Source of the DNA: an uncultured Bacteroidota bacterium
Lineage (GTDB): Bacteria; Bacteroidota; Bacteroidia; Chitinophagales; LD1
Direction: 5' to 3'
Assembly: GCA_903861145.1 (NCBI GenBank)
Contig: CAIOTH010000027.1
Location: 1 to 41,540, forward strand
Length of the DNA stretch: 41,540 bases
Part shown: one piece after another, positions 9,285 to 17,720 of the stretch
How positions within the stretch are numbered: the first letter of the stretch is position 1
How the letters are laid out: each line of letters begins with the position of its first letter
Notes under the pieces: model-generated
The model's input: only the letters and a program-made list of their open reading frames with translations
Database searches by the model: none
What the model was told of the DNA's origin: nothing
Position numbers and translations under genes: made by a program

Positions 9285-10580
9285 ATGAGCAATAAGCAAA
9301 ACACAAATAAAACCGATCAAAGCTACTGGGGCATTGTAAAGCGCCAGTTCAGAAAAAACAAGCTGGCCGTTTGGAGCCTGCGGGTGGTGTATGTTATTTT
9401 TTTTGTGGGGATACTTGCCGATTTTTTTGCCAACGATAAACCTTTGTATTGCAAACTGGAGGGAAAAACCTACTTCCCTGTTTTCAGAGAATATGCTGCT
9501 TCATTAGGCTTAACCAGCATGCAACCCGAACTATTGAATGTTGATTGGTTACATGCCGATTATGAAGCTGTAGTTCGTGCCCCTATTCCATATTCGCCCC
9601 TTACCCAGGATTGGGATAATGCATTTGCCAACCCTACCAAAAAGCAAGATGTAAAGTCGTGGCGGTTTCGCCACTTTTTGGGCTCCGACCAGTTGGGAAG
9701 AGATTTGCTTTCGGGTATGATACATGGCACCCGAATTGCAATGTTGGTGGGCATTGTATCAATGGGCATCGCATCTATCATCGGAATTTTTTTAGGGGCC
9801 ATTGCCGGCTACTTTGGCGATGAGCGTTTGCAGGTATCGCGGGTTAGGCTTTGGTTAAACGTTTTGTTTTTGTTCTTTGGTTGGTTCTACGCGTTTAATG
9901 CCCGTTCGTATGTAATGAGCGATGCCCTTTCCGATTCGTTTGGCGGGTTTATTTTCCAGTTTTTGATTTCTCTTGTCATCTTCACTGGTATTATGGCCAT
10001 TCCTAATTTAATAGCCATACCATTTAAAAAGCTGCCGTATTTTGGCAAGCCCATTACGGTGCCTATCGATATCATTATTTCACGTGCTATAGAAGTGCTC
10101 AATTCGGTGCCCATTCTGTTACTTATCCTTTCAATATGCGCGGTGGTAAAAAAGCCTTCCATCATGCTTATAATGGTAATAATTGGTTTTACCAGCTGGA
10201 CAGGCATTGCCAAATACATAAGGGCCGAACTATTGAAGGTTCGTAACCTGGAGTATATTGAAGCTGCCCAATCTTTGGGCTTTAGCGAGTGGCGTATAAT
10301 GTTACGCCATGCCATACCCAACTCTTTAACCTCGGTGCTAATAACTATTGCCTTCGGTGTGGCTACTGCTATTTTAACTGAGTCCTCACTATCCTTTTTG
10401 GGCATTGGCGTTCAAGCCGATGTAGTTACCTGGGGTAAACTGCTAAACGAAGCCCGCGCCGATGTTAGCGGCTGGTGGTTCGCCGTTTTTCCGGGGCTTG
10501 CCATCTTCATTACCGTTACGGTTTTTAACCTGCTAGGCGAAGGCCTGACGGACGCTATGGACCCACGGTTAAAGCAATAA
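9285..10580 (+). CDS. ABC peptide-importer permease, DppC/OppC-like, enlarged
   Basis: 431 aa from ATG 9285 (MSNKQNT); an upstream TTG at 9276 is also in frame, but the ATG is better. N-terminal TM near residues 28-46, then a periplasmic region with the conserved HFLGSDQLGRDLLSGMIHGTR element, the core membrane domain, and the EAA loop YIEAAQSLGFSEWRIMLRHAIPNS. It exceeds the roughly 300 aa of DppC by an extension before HFLGSDQ and by a second insertion carrying two extra hydrophobic segments (around LWLNVLFLFFGWFYAF and FQFLISLVIFTGIM). Forms the heterodimeric pore with the preceding permease. No ATPase gene follows, so the energy subunits must be encoded elsewhere. Confidence 0.9.
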   Translation: MSNKQNTNKTDQSYWGIVKRQFRKNKLAVWSLRVVYVIFFVGILADFFANDKPLYCKLEGKTYFPVFREYAASLGLTSMQPELLNVDWLHADYEAVVRAPIPYSPLTQDWDNAFANPTKKQDVKSWRFRHFLGSDQLGRDLLSGMIHGTRIAMLVGIVSMGIASIIGIFLGAIAGYFGDERLQVSRVRLWLNVLFLFFGWFYAFNARSYVMSDALSDSFGGFIFQFLISLVIFTGIMAIPNLIAIPFKKLPYFGKPITVPIDIIISRAIEVLNSVPILLLILSICAVVKKPSIMLIMVIIGFTSWTGIAKYIRAELLKVRNLEYIEAAQSLGFSEWRIMLRHAIPNSLTSVLITIAFGVATAILTESSLSFLGIGVQADVVTWGKLLNEARADVSGWWFAVFPGLAIFITVTVFNLLGEGLTDAMDPRLKQ

Positions 10581-10640
10581 ATACATTGCAACTCTCCGTT
10601 AATATGACTTAACCGGTACTTATATCGTCGTCATTTTTTT

Positions 10641-10648
10641 TAGTTTTG
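10641..10648 (+). promoter_or_regulatory. Candidate -7 box (TAGTTTTG) very close to a GTG start
   Basis: Exact TAnnTTTG match ending 5 bases before the GTG at 10654. No -33 TTG at the right distance. If used, the mRNA would start at or beside the start codon. Confidence 0.35.
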
Positions 10649-10653
10649 ACGAG

Positions 10654-12090
10654 GTGAAGATATTCCTTGGTCTTTTTTGCGCATTGCTTTCAATTTGTGC
10701 CGTTGCCCAACCGGTTCAGGTTTCAAACGCCTACAAGCTGCCCTCAAAAACTGGTAAGTTTAAAGTGGTTGGCAAAAACAACGATGGCATAGTGGTTCGC
10801 CTGTACGGGCAGGAAGACGTGATTGATGTTTTTGACGAAACGCTTAAGCTTATAAGCACACGAACCATTGACTTTAAAGGACAGACCGGTTTGCTTCAAT
10901 ACATTATGCTCAACAAAACCGGTGCAGTTATTTTTTATTTAGCACAGGATAAAAAATACTCGGTGCTTTTGGCCCAACCGGTTAATTCGAAGTTTATTGA
11001 AATTGGTAAACCCTTAGTGGTAGATACTATTTATGACCGGAAAGACCTGGTAGCCTCTAACCTTCGTTTTAAAGCATCAGTTGATCAGTCATCATTAATG
11101 ATTTACTACCCGTACTTTACCGGCAATACTTTTGCCTCGGCCAAATTTATTTGCGTCGACCGTTCGGTACATTCACTGTTCAACAAAACAATTCCGTTTA
11201 ACCGCGATGAAAAGGAAATTGAAGATTCAAAATCGCTGGTTGATAATAACGGCAATACGTTTTTTATTTTAAAACCTGAAAGCAAAACCGAGGGCAATGT
11301 TTTTGATGTATTCAGGCTAAGCAGCGCCGGTGACTTTTCAATTTTTAGTATAATAACTGAGCGCGCTGTTTTTGGCGACCCTTATTTTGATATTGATAAC
11401 CGCAATGGCAATTTGGTAATGAACGCCTTTTATAACGATAACCGCAAAGCCGAGGATGTTGCCAACGGATTTTTGTATGCCAGCTATAACCCGGTTACCG
11501 GTGTTTTGATAAAAACCGGTTATACCCCTTTTACTTCCGAGTTTATACAGGAGCTTACCGGGCGCCCCAATAATGATAAGGCCAAGCTATACACCTTTAC
11601 CATTCGCAAATCGGTTTTGCGTAACGATGGAGGCTCGTTAATTATTGCCGAATCTTTTATACGCGATACCCGGGAAATCCCTGTTCAGGTAGGCTTTCAA
11701 GCGGGTTTTGGAAATTATCATACCTCTTATGTTTTCCAGTTTAATGATATACTGGCGTTTTCAATTACGCCCGGCGGCGAAATGGAGTGGCATTCAGTAA
11801 TGCGCAAAAAGCAAAGTAGTGAAGATGATAACGGAGTTTACTCTTCATTTTTAACGCTTAATGAAAAAGATAAGCTTAGGTTTTTATACCTGGATGAGAT
11901 AACTACCTCGGGCATTTTAAACCAATACACGCTTACAAGCGATGGCAAAAGCGACCGCAAAGCCATTTTGAACCAGGAAGAAAAAGATGTTATGTTGTTG
12001 CCTAAAAGCGGCCGGCAGGTAGCGCCTAACGAGGCTATAATACCCAGCTATATGAACGGCATGCTGAAGCTGGTACGAATTACCTATTAA
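10654..12090 (+). CDS. Secreted hypothetical protein, probably beta-propeller-like
   Basis: 478 aa starting at GTG 10654, which opens a good signal peptide (MKIFLGLFCALLSICAVAQ, cleavage after about 19). No in-frame ATG gives a signal peptide. The mature protein shows repeated blocks of beta strands separated by turns (for example GKFKVVGKNNDGIVVRLY, IDVFDETLKLISTRTI, NGNTFFILKPES), suggesting a propeller or other all-beta fold, and it has no lipobox or sorting domain. I do not recognise the family. It is followed after 10 bases by the DUF6427-like gene, so the two are probably cotranscribed. Confidence 0.7.
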   Translation: MKIFLGLFCALLSICAVAQPVQVSNAYKLPSKTGKFKVVGKNNDGIVVRLYGQEDVIDVFDETLKLISTRTIDFKGQTGLLQYIMLNKTGAVIFYLAQDKKYSVLLAQPVNSKFIEIGKPLVVDTIYDRKDLVASNLRFKASVDQSSLMIYYPYFTGNTFASAKFICVDRSVHSLFNKTIPFNRDEKEIEDSKSLVDNNGNTFFILKPESKTEGNVFDVFRLSSAGDFSIFSIITERAVFGDPYFDIDNRNGNLVMNAFYNDNRKAEDVANGFLYASYNPVTGVLIKTGYTPFTSEFIQELTGRPNNDKAKLYTFTIRKSVLRNDGGSLIIAESFIRDTREIPVQVGFQAGFGNYHTSYVFQFNDILAFSITPGGEMEWHSVMRKKQSSEDDNGVYSSFLTLNEKDKLRFLYLDEITTSGILNQYTLTSDGKSDRKAILNQEEKDVMLLPKSGRQVAPNEAIIPSYMNGMLKLVRITY

Positions 12091-12100
12091 AATCAGTGCT

Positions 12101-13108
12101 TTGATTAGTTTTTTCAAGTCAAATAATCCCGGAGTTGTTGTTTTTTACCTGGTATACTTAGTGGTATTCAGGCTCTGCTTTGCTTTTATCCCTACGGATA
12201 GCAGTTTTGTTTTTGCGCATAGCGAGCCATTAAGCCGGTGGATTTTTGGGTTGCTTAAAACACCCTTAACCAATTATGCCTGGATAAGCCCGGCGATTTC
12301 GGGCCTGCTTTGTTTTGTGCAAGCGCTATTGATAAATGATATAGTTAACGAGAATAAAATTACGACCAAAAAGAATTACCTGGCCGGGATGCTTTTCATT
12401 GTCATTTTTTCGTTTTTTAAAGAGAGCCTGCTGCTTACCCCGGCCTCTTTATCGCTCACCTTTTTGATTCTTTCTACCCGAAAAATGTTTTCACTCATAA
12501 AAAAGGAAAAGGCATTTGGCGATGTGTTTGATATCGGATTCCTGGTAGCTGTAGCGGGGCTTTTTTATTTCCCGTGCATGCTGTTTGTATTGTTTGCTTT
12601 TATAGGCTTAGGCATTATGAAGGCATTTAATTACCGTGACTGGGTAATTGTTCTTCTTGGCTTTATTTCTCCGTTTATTATGGTTTTTACCTGGTATTTC
12701 TGGTTTGATAATACACCTCAATTACTTAAAGATATAGGCAATATACATGGCCATATTTGGCTGGCCGGCATGGGGCTTAAACCTGTAGATTATCTTCTTT
12801 TTGGTTCCTTAATACTTTTTATGCTTGCGGGTTTCGTTTTACTGCCGGGGGCTTTGTATTCATCGCTTATACAGGTGCGCAAATTTGCAACTGCCCTGGT
12901 TACCCTTATTTTTATGATAATTATTGCTTTTGGCCTGCAACAAACGGTTCATTCAAGTCATTGGGTGTTATTGAGTTTGCCCCTGGCCATTATTTTTAGC
13001 ATGGTATTGATGCAAATAAAGGTAAAGTATGTATCGGAAGTGATGCATTTAATTCTAATTTTGCTGGTGCTGGCAGGGCAGTATTTACCCCTGTTCAATA
13101 TTTTGTAA
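12101..13108 (+). CDS. Polytopic membrane protein, DUF6427-like
   Basis: 335 aa with about nine hydrophobic segments distributed over its whole length, an inner-membrane protein. The start is TTG at 12101; the preceding in-frame codons reach the stop of the previous gene with no ATG or GTG. The N-terminal MISFFKSNNPGVVVFYL pattern and size fit the Bacteroidota-restricted DUF6427 family, which is frequently found near pur or upp genes; here purQ follows 33 bases later. Function is not established. It may share a transcript with purQ. Confidence 0.75.
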   Translation: MISFFKSNNPGVVVFYLVYLVVFRLCFAFIPTDSSFVFAHSEPLSRWIFGLLKTPLTNYAWISPAISGLLCFVQALLINDIVNENKITTKKNYLAGMLFIVIFSFFKESLLLTPASLSLTFLILSTRKMFSLIKKEKAFGDVFDIGFLVAVAGLFYFPCMLFVLFAFIGLGIMKAFNYRDWVIVLLGFISPFIMVFTWYFWFDNTPQLLKDIGNIHGHIWLAGMGLKPVDYLLFGSLILFMLAGFVLLPGALYSSLIQVRKFATALVTLIFMIIIAFGLQQTVHSSHWVLLSLPLAIIFSMVLMQIKVKYVSEVMHLILILLVLAGQYLPLFNIL

Positions 13109-13141
13109 AACCATCAAACAATCACACTAAATAAGCTGAGC

Positions 13142-13861
13142 ATGAAATTTGGTATTGTAGTTTTCCCGGGATCAAATTGTGACAGAGATATGTTTCATGT
13201 TGTTAAAGACGTAATGGGTTGCGATGCCCGTTATATCTGGCATAAAGACACCGACCTTTCGGACTTTACGAAAGATGACTGCATTATACTACCCGGTGGC
13301 TTTAGCTACGGCGATTATTTACGCACGGGCGCTATTGCCCGGTTTTCTCCGGTTATGGAATCGGTAATTCAGTTTGCCAATGGTGGCGGAAAAGTTTTTG
13401 GGGTTTGCAATGGTTTCCAGATACTATGCGAATCGCACCTTTTGCCTGGCGCCTTGTTGCGCAATAACAGCCAAAAATACGAGTGCAAAAACATTTACTT
13501 AAAGCCCCAAACCAATAAGGTTTTGCTTACCTGCAAAATTCCTATGGATGCCGAGCTTAAAATACCTATTGCACACGGCGACGGAAGATTTTATTGCGAT
13601 ACAGCGACACTACAATCGCTATATGATAACGACCAGGTATTATTTAAATACTGCGACGAAAACGGCGAGATTAATGAAGATGCTAACCCGAACGGTTCAA
13701 TTGATAATATTGCGGGTATATGCAATGCCGGCAAAAATGTATTTGGCATGATGCCTCACCCTGAGCGCGCCAGCGAAAAGGAATTATCGAACACCGATGG
13801 CAAAATCATTTTCGAATCGCTGATAAGCCGCGTTTTGGAAATGACAGTGCTTTACGGGTAA
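13142..13861 (+). CDS. purQ: Phosphoribosylformylglycinamidine synthase, glutaminase subunit
   Basis: 239 aa class I glutamine amidotransferase that supplies ammonia to PurL in step four of purine synthesis. The catalytic triad is visible: Cys89 in [10 protein letters not shown], His206 and Glu208 in MMPHPERA; the N-terminal FPGSNCDRD and the [17 protein letters not shown] loop (51-67) are characteristic. As a stand-alone PurQ it implies a small-type PurL and a PurS subunit elsewhere in the genome. The ATG at 13142 gives the canonical N-terminus. Confidence 0.96.
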   Translation: MKFGIVVFPGSNCDRDMFHVVKDVMGCDARYIWHKDTDLSDFTKDDCIILPGGFSYGDYLRTGAIARFSPVMESVIQFANGGGKVFGVCNGFQILCESHLLPGALLRNNSQKYECKNIYLKPQTNKVLLTCKIPMDAELKIPIAHGDGRFYCDTATLQSLYDNDQVLFKYCDENGEINEDANPNGSIDNIAGICNAGKNVFGMMPHPERASEKELSNTDGKIIFESLISRVLEMTVLYG

Positions 13862-13888
13862 GCGCTAAATTTCCTGCCAGGGATTGGA

Positions 13889-14206
13889 CTAATTCTTCTT
13901 TTTTCGGAGATAGAAGTGATAAAAAATACCTCCCTCCATTACGGTGTTTGTGTTATATACTTCCCAACCGTTGCCGGATAAATCATCCAGGGTTTTGTTT
14001 ATAGGAGTAAAGTCAAACCCCCACTGGTTTTGCATCATTTTTCCACTTTCCACGATTTTAGTCTCCCTGTCGAAACTGGTTATAACGTCGTATTTTCCTC
14101 CAACGTAATGAAACGTCGCCACCCCAAATTCATACTTGTCCTGTGCTTTCACAAAAGTGACAAATAATAGTAGCATCGTAATGGCTAAAAACCGATTTGC
14201 TTTCAT
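13889..14206 (-). CDS. Small secreted protein, DUF4177-like
   Basis: 105 aa with a signal peptide (MKANRFLAITMLLLFVTFVKAQ). The C-terminal half, LDDLSGNGWEVYNTNT then FYHFYLRKKK, matches the pattern of DUF4177-like small proteins (amphipathic helix, NGWE turn, strand, positively charged end). The gene is convergent with purQ with 27 bases between stops. Function unknown. It shares this C-terminal pattern with the small secreted protein at 3841-4191. Confidence 0.65.
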   Translation of the reverse strand: MKANRFLAITMLLLFVTFVKAQDKYEFGVATFHYVGGKYDVITSFDRETKIVESGKMMQNQWGFDFTPINKTLDDLSGNGWEVYNTNTVMEGGIFYHFYLRKKKN

Positions 14207-14301
14207 GATTTATATTTTAGTTAGTTACAAATAAAATAAATTACCAATGCAAAAGCAAACGCAGTTGTTATGGTGAAGGATCTTCTACAACAGATAATCG
14301 A

Positions 14302-14309
14302 TACATTTG
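14302..14309 (+). promoter_or_regulatory. Candidate -7 box (TACATTTG) for the DinB-family gene
   Basis: Exact TAnnTTTG match 23 bases upstream of the ATG at 14333. A TTG occurs at 14265, which is too far for the standard spacing. Confidence 0.35.
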
Positions 14310-14332
14310 TATCTTCGTAAAAATCAAATTTT

Positions 14333-14830
14333 ATGACCCGCGAAGAACGTAACAAATTGATTGAATCGTACGGGCGGGCTTACCCCGTTTTGATTGAAGC
14401 GTTAAAAGAGTTTCCGAAAGAAATGTGGCAATGGAAACCCGCCCCCGAAAAATGGAGCGTGCACGAGGTAATTATACATATTGCCGATAGTGAAGCAAAC
14501 AGCCATGTGCGTTGCCGCAGGTTTATTGCCGAGCCCGGAAGTGGTGTTTATGGGTACGATGAAAACAAATGGGCCGATAAGTTGAACTATCATGCCCAAA
14601 ACATTGATGATGCCCTTGAGCTATTTAGGCTACTGCGCAAAACCAGTTACGACCTGATAAAAATGGTAGATGAGCAAACATGGCAAACGGCAACAGTTAA
14701 CCACTCAGAAAATGGTATTATGACGCTGGAGCAATGGCTAAAGATTTATGACGAACACATACCCGTGCACATCCGCCAGATGAAGAGGAACCTTGATGCC
14801 TGGAAGGCTTTAAAGCAGGCGCACACATAA
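14333..14830 (+). CDS. DinB-family (YfiT-like) metalloprotein
   Basis: 165 aa four-helix-bundle protein. The metal triad typical of DinB proteins is visible: His49 (EVIIHIADSE), His142 and His146 (DEHIPVHIRQM). The opening ESYGRAYPVLIEALKEFPKEMWQWKPAPEKWSVHEVIIHIADSE is the standard family start. Members include thiol transferases and damage-inducible proteins; the substrate here is unknown. Cytoplasmic. It stands alone between a candidate promoter and a hairpin. Confidence 0.88.
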   Translation: MTREERNKLIESYGRAYPVLIEALKEFPKEMWQWKPAPEKWSVHEVIIHIADSEANSHVRCRRFIAEPGSGVYGYDENKWADKLNYHAQNIDDALELFRLLRKTSYDLIKMVDEQTWQTATVNHSENGIMTLEQWLKIYDEHIPVHIRQMKRNLDAWKALKQAHT

Positions 14831-14848
14831 GGTTGTGTGCATATAAAT
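14821..14848 (+). terminator. Hairpin overlapping the DinB-family stop codon
   Basis: GCACACA and TGTGTGC form a perfect 7-bp stem whose six-base loop contains the stop codon; the tail ATATAAATTTT is A/T-rich but not a clean T-run. Plausible intrinsic terminator. Confidence 0.45.
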
Positions 14849-14929
14849 TTTGTTAAGCCAAAGCAGGTTTTGACGGTGCTGACATCCCTATTGGGTACCT
14901 TGGTAATCATTTACCATAACAGTTTTGTC

Positions 14930-14958
14930 TTGGCTGAAAGGTTATTCTTATAACTTCG
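14930..14958 (+). promoter_or_regulatory. Candidate promoter for the DsbD N-domain / dsbD pair
   Basis: TTG at 14930 and TAACTTCG at 14951 (one mismatch to TAnnTTTG) are 18 bases apart, close to the 19-21 expected for the Bacteroidota housekeeping promoter, and lie upstream of the ATG at 14972. Confidence 0.35.
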
Positions 14959-14971
14959 TCAAAGAATTAAA

Positions 14972-15442
14972 ATGGAGAGGATGAAGAAAATTTTGATGTT
15001 GGTTTTTGCTTTTACCGGAATGTTGTTTGCCGCACACGCGCAAATAGTAAACCCCGTAACCTGGACATGGAAGGCCGAGCAAACCGGCAAGGGCGAATAC
15101 AAACTGATTTTTACCGCTAAAATTGACCCAAAGTGGCACACCTACTCGCAATACATAGGCGATGGCGGCCCGGTGCCCACGAAATTTACTTTCGATGCTA
15201 AAAACAAGGATGTTCAATTAGTAGGCAAAACAACCGAAACCGGCCCCAAAATACATGAAGGGCATGACCCGGTTTTTGATATGCAGTTGAAATATTTTGA
15301 AACAGAATTAGTTTGCACGCAAACCGTAAAAGTGCTGAAGGATACGAAACTAAAAGGCACACTTGAGTTTATGGTTTGCGATGATTCCAGGTGCCTGCCA
15401 CCCGACGATAAAGATTTTGAATTTAACTTAAAAGGCAAGTGA
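14972..15442 (+). CDS. Stand-alone DsbD N-terminal (alpha) domain protein
   Basis: 156 aa periplasmic protein: signal peptide ending near AAHAQ (23), then a single DsbD alpha-type domain with the cysteine pair Cys136/Cys141 in MVCDDSRCLPP, the arrangement that passes electrons from DsbD to partner proteins. It aligns without gaps to residues 1-150 of the next gene, DsbD, with 111 of 150 positions identical by my count, so it is a tandem partial duplication. It has no membrane domain or thioredoxin domain and would need an electron donor. ATG 14972 or 14981 are both possible; the first aligns with the DsbD start. Confidence 0.9.
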   Translation: MERMKKILMLVFAFTGMLFAAHAQIVNPVTWTWKAEQTGKGEYKLIFTAKIDPKWHTYSQYIGDGGPVPTKFTFDAKNKDVQLVGKTTETGPKIHEGHDPVFDMQLKYFETELVCTQTVKVLKDTKLKGTLEFMVCDDSRCLPPDDKDFEFNLKGK

Positions 15443-15464
15443 TATAACTCAGGAAAGAGATAAA

Positions 15465-17627
15465 ATGAAGAGGATGAAGAAAGGTTTGTTGTTGTTTTTT
15501 GCTTTTACACTTACCCTGTTTGCTGCACATGCGCAAATTATAAATCCTGTGCATTGGACCTGGAAGGCCGAACAAACGGCCAAGGGCGAATACAAGCTTA
15601 CTTTTACTGCTAAAATTGATAGAGGCTTTCATACCTACTCGCAATATATAGGCGATAATGGCCCTATACCTACTCAGTTTACTTTCGATGATAAAAATAA
15701 GGACGTTCAATTTGTAGGTAAAACAACTGAAACCGGCCCTAAAATTCATGATGAACACGACCCCATGTTCAACATGCAATTGAAGTATTTTGATGATGAA
15801 ATGGTGTGCACGCAAAAAGTAAAAGTGCAAAAGAATACTAAGCTTACCGGTACGGTGCACTATATGGCTTGCAATGACAGGTCGTGCACTCCGCCCACCG
15901 ATGTGGACTTTGAATTTGATTTAAGGGCTGATGGAAAGACGGTGGCAAAAGCTGAAAGCAAATCTGAAACCAACAACTCCGGCGGGCAAAAAGGACAAGC
16001 GCAAAATATAAACTTCCCTAAAGCCTTTAATGATTCGGTGCAGGCTGCTATTAAAAAAGCTATGGCCGGCGATTCATCTTTAGCCGCAGTCGGCACGAGT
16101 GTCAATATAACCGGTGGCAATAAGTACGGCTCACCTATAGGAAACTGCAATGCAGCTGGTGTTAAAACAGCCGACAAAAGTTTATGGGCTATTATAGCAC
16201 TGGGGTTTTTAGGAGGGCTAATTGCCTTGCTTACTCCTTGCGTTTTCCCTATGATTCCGCTTACTGTGTCGTTTTTTACTAAGCGGAGTGAAAGCAAATC
16301 GAAAGGTAAATTTGAAGCGCTGATATACGCCTTTAGTATCATTGCCATTTACTTGTTGCTGGCACTGCCGTTTGCTGTTTTTAATTTTTCATCGGACACA
16401 CTAAACGAATTAAGCACCGGTGCAGCGCTGAACGTTTTCTTCTTCGTTATCTTCATCATTTTTGCGTTTTCGTTTTTCGGGTTTTACGAAATTACCCTCC
16501 CCTCATTTATAGCTAACAAAGCCGATTCGGCTTCAAACCTCGGTGGTTTTGTAGGTATATTTTTTATGGCCTTAACATTGGCTATAGTTTCATTTTCATG
16601 CACCGGCCCTATTGTTGGCGCACTGTTAGCAGGTGCCCTTACCTCTGCTAACGGAAAGCTGAATGTGGTTTTGGGACTCGGTTCGTTTGGTGCCGGGCTA
16701 GCTTTGCCATTTGGCTTTTTTGCTCTGTTCCCAAGCATGATGAAATCACTTCCAAAATCGGGTGGATGGTTAGATACGGTAAAGAAGGTGTTGGGTTTTA
16801 TAGAGTTAATTTTTGCCTTTAAGTTTTTATCGAACGCCGACTTAGTAAGCCACTGGGGCCTTTTGCCGCGCGAAATATTTTTAACTACCTGGGCTTTAAT
16901 TGGAGTGGCTTTGTTCTTATTCCTAATTGGCAAACTTAAACTGCCTCATACCTCGCCGGTTACCGGTTTTTCACCATTCCGGGTTATAACCATTGCTCTG
17001 GCGCTGTTCTTTACGGTGTATTCGGCTTATGGCATACCGGGTAATGAGCTGCATTTGTTTAGTGGTTTTCCACCGCCCAAATCGTACTCCATCTTTACCA
17101 TCAGAAATAATATTTATGCAAAGGTGCTGAACGCTATTTCGCCCAAATTATATGCTATGTTGAAACCGGAAGACTCTTCTTCCATAAAACCTATTCAGAA
17201 CGATTACGCCCGGGCTATTGCACAGGCCCGCAAAGAGGGCAAGCCTATCATGATAGACTTTACCGGTTGGGCATGTGTTAATTGCCGTAAAATGGAAGAA
17301 AATGTTTGGACCGACCCTGAAGTTACCGAACGCTTAGCCGATAAATTTGTAGTGCTTTCGCTGTACGTAGATGACAAAAAGGAGTTGCCTGAAAACGAGC
17401 AGTATATGAGTGAGTTTTTTAAAGGAAAAAAGATAAAGACCCTCGGCAATAAATTCAGCGAAATGGAGGCCAAATATTTTGACCGGAATACTCAGCCATA
17501 CTACGTGTTGATTTCGCCGGATGAGAAGCTACTAACCAACCCTAAAGATTATACCCCTAACCCTAAAGATTATATCCAGTTTTTAGATTGCGGGTTAAAT
17601 AGCTTTAAGCAGCTGAGCCAGAAGTAA
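15465..17627 (+). CDS. dsbD: Thiol:disulfide interchange protein DsbD (cytosol-to-periplasm electron relay)
   Basis: 720 aa inner-membrane protein moving reducing equivalents from cytoplasmic thioredoxin to periplasmic thiol proteins. Three parts are visible: signal peptide plus alpha domain with Cys136/Cys141 (MACNDRSCTPP); an eight-segment membrane domain from about 240 to 525 with Cys259 in LTPCVFPMIPLT and Cys379 in FSCTGPIVGALLAG; and a C-terminal thioredoxin-like domain with Cys604/Cys607 in GWACVNC. A low-complexity linker lies at about 155-235. A 21-base direct repeat (17538-17574) doubles the NPKDY motif near residues 692 and 699. The gene follows the alpha-domain paralogue by 22 bases. 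Confidence 0.96.
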   Translation: MKRMKKGLLLFFAFTLTLFAAHAQIINPVHWTWKAEQTAKGEYKLTFTAKIDRGFHTYSQYIGDNGPIPTQFTFDDKNKDVQFVGKTTETGPKIHDEHDPMFNMQLKYFDDEMVCTQKVKVQKNTKLTGTVHYMACNDRSCTPPTDVDFEFDLRADGKTVAKAESKSETNNSGGQKGQAQNINFPKAFNDSVQAAIKKAMAGDSSLAAVGTSVNITGGNKYGSPIGNCNAAGVKTADKSLWAIIALGFLGGLIALLTPCVFPMIPLTVSFFTKRSESKSKGKFEALIYAFSIIAIYLLLALPFAVFNFSSDTLNELSTGAALNVFFFVIFIIFAFSFFGFYEITLPSFIANKADSASNLGGFVGIFFMALTLAIVSFSCTGPIVGALLAGALTSANGKLNVVLGLGSFGAGLALPFGFFALFPSMMKSLPKSGGWLDTVKKVLGFIELIFAFKFLSNADLVSHWGLLPREIFLTTWALIGVALFLFLIGKLKLPHTSPVTGFSPFRVITIALALFFTVYSAYGIPGNELHLFSGFPPPKSYSIFTIRNNIYAKVLNAISPKLYAMLKPEDSSSIKPIQNDYARAIAQARKEGKPIMIDFTGWACVNCRKMEENVWTDPEVTERLADKFVVLSLYVDDKKELPENEQYMSEFFKGKKIKTLGNKFSEMEAKYFDRNTQPYYVLISPDEKLLTNPKDYTPNPKDYIQFLDCGLNSFKQLSQK

Positions 17628-17720
17628 TCCGTCTATACCAAAGTTCACTCACAACAGGCATGTGTATTTTCGATAGCCTCAAATTAGCGGCCCCCAAGGC
17701 TATTGTAATAACTTTAGGCT

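Noticed and set aside
5805-10580. Nickel-specific importer assignment
   Set aside because: The binding protein is family 5, but nothing in the sequence distinguishes nickel from peptide; no nickel enzyme is nearby.
10596-10615. GTTAA/TTAAC inverted repeat after the DppC-like gene as a terminator
   Set aside because: Five-base stem with no T-run following.
14901-14916. Perfect TGGTAA/TTACCA hairpin upstream of the DsbD N-domain gene
   Set aside because: Short stem without a T-run and no nearby gene end; probably chance or a minor operator, not supportable.
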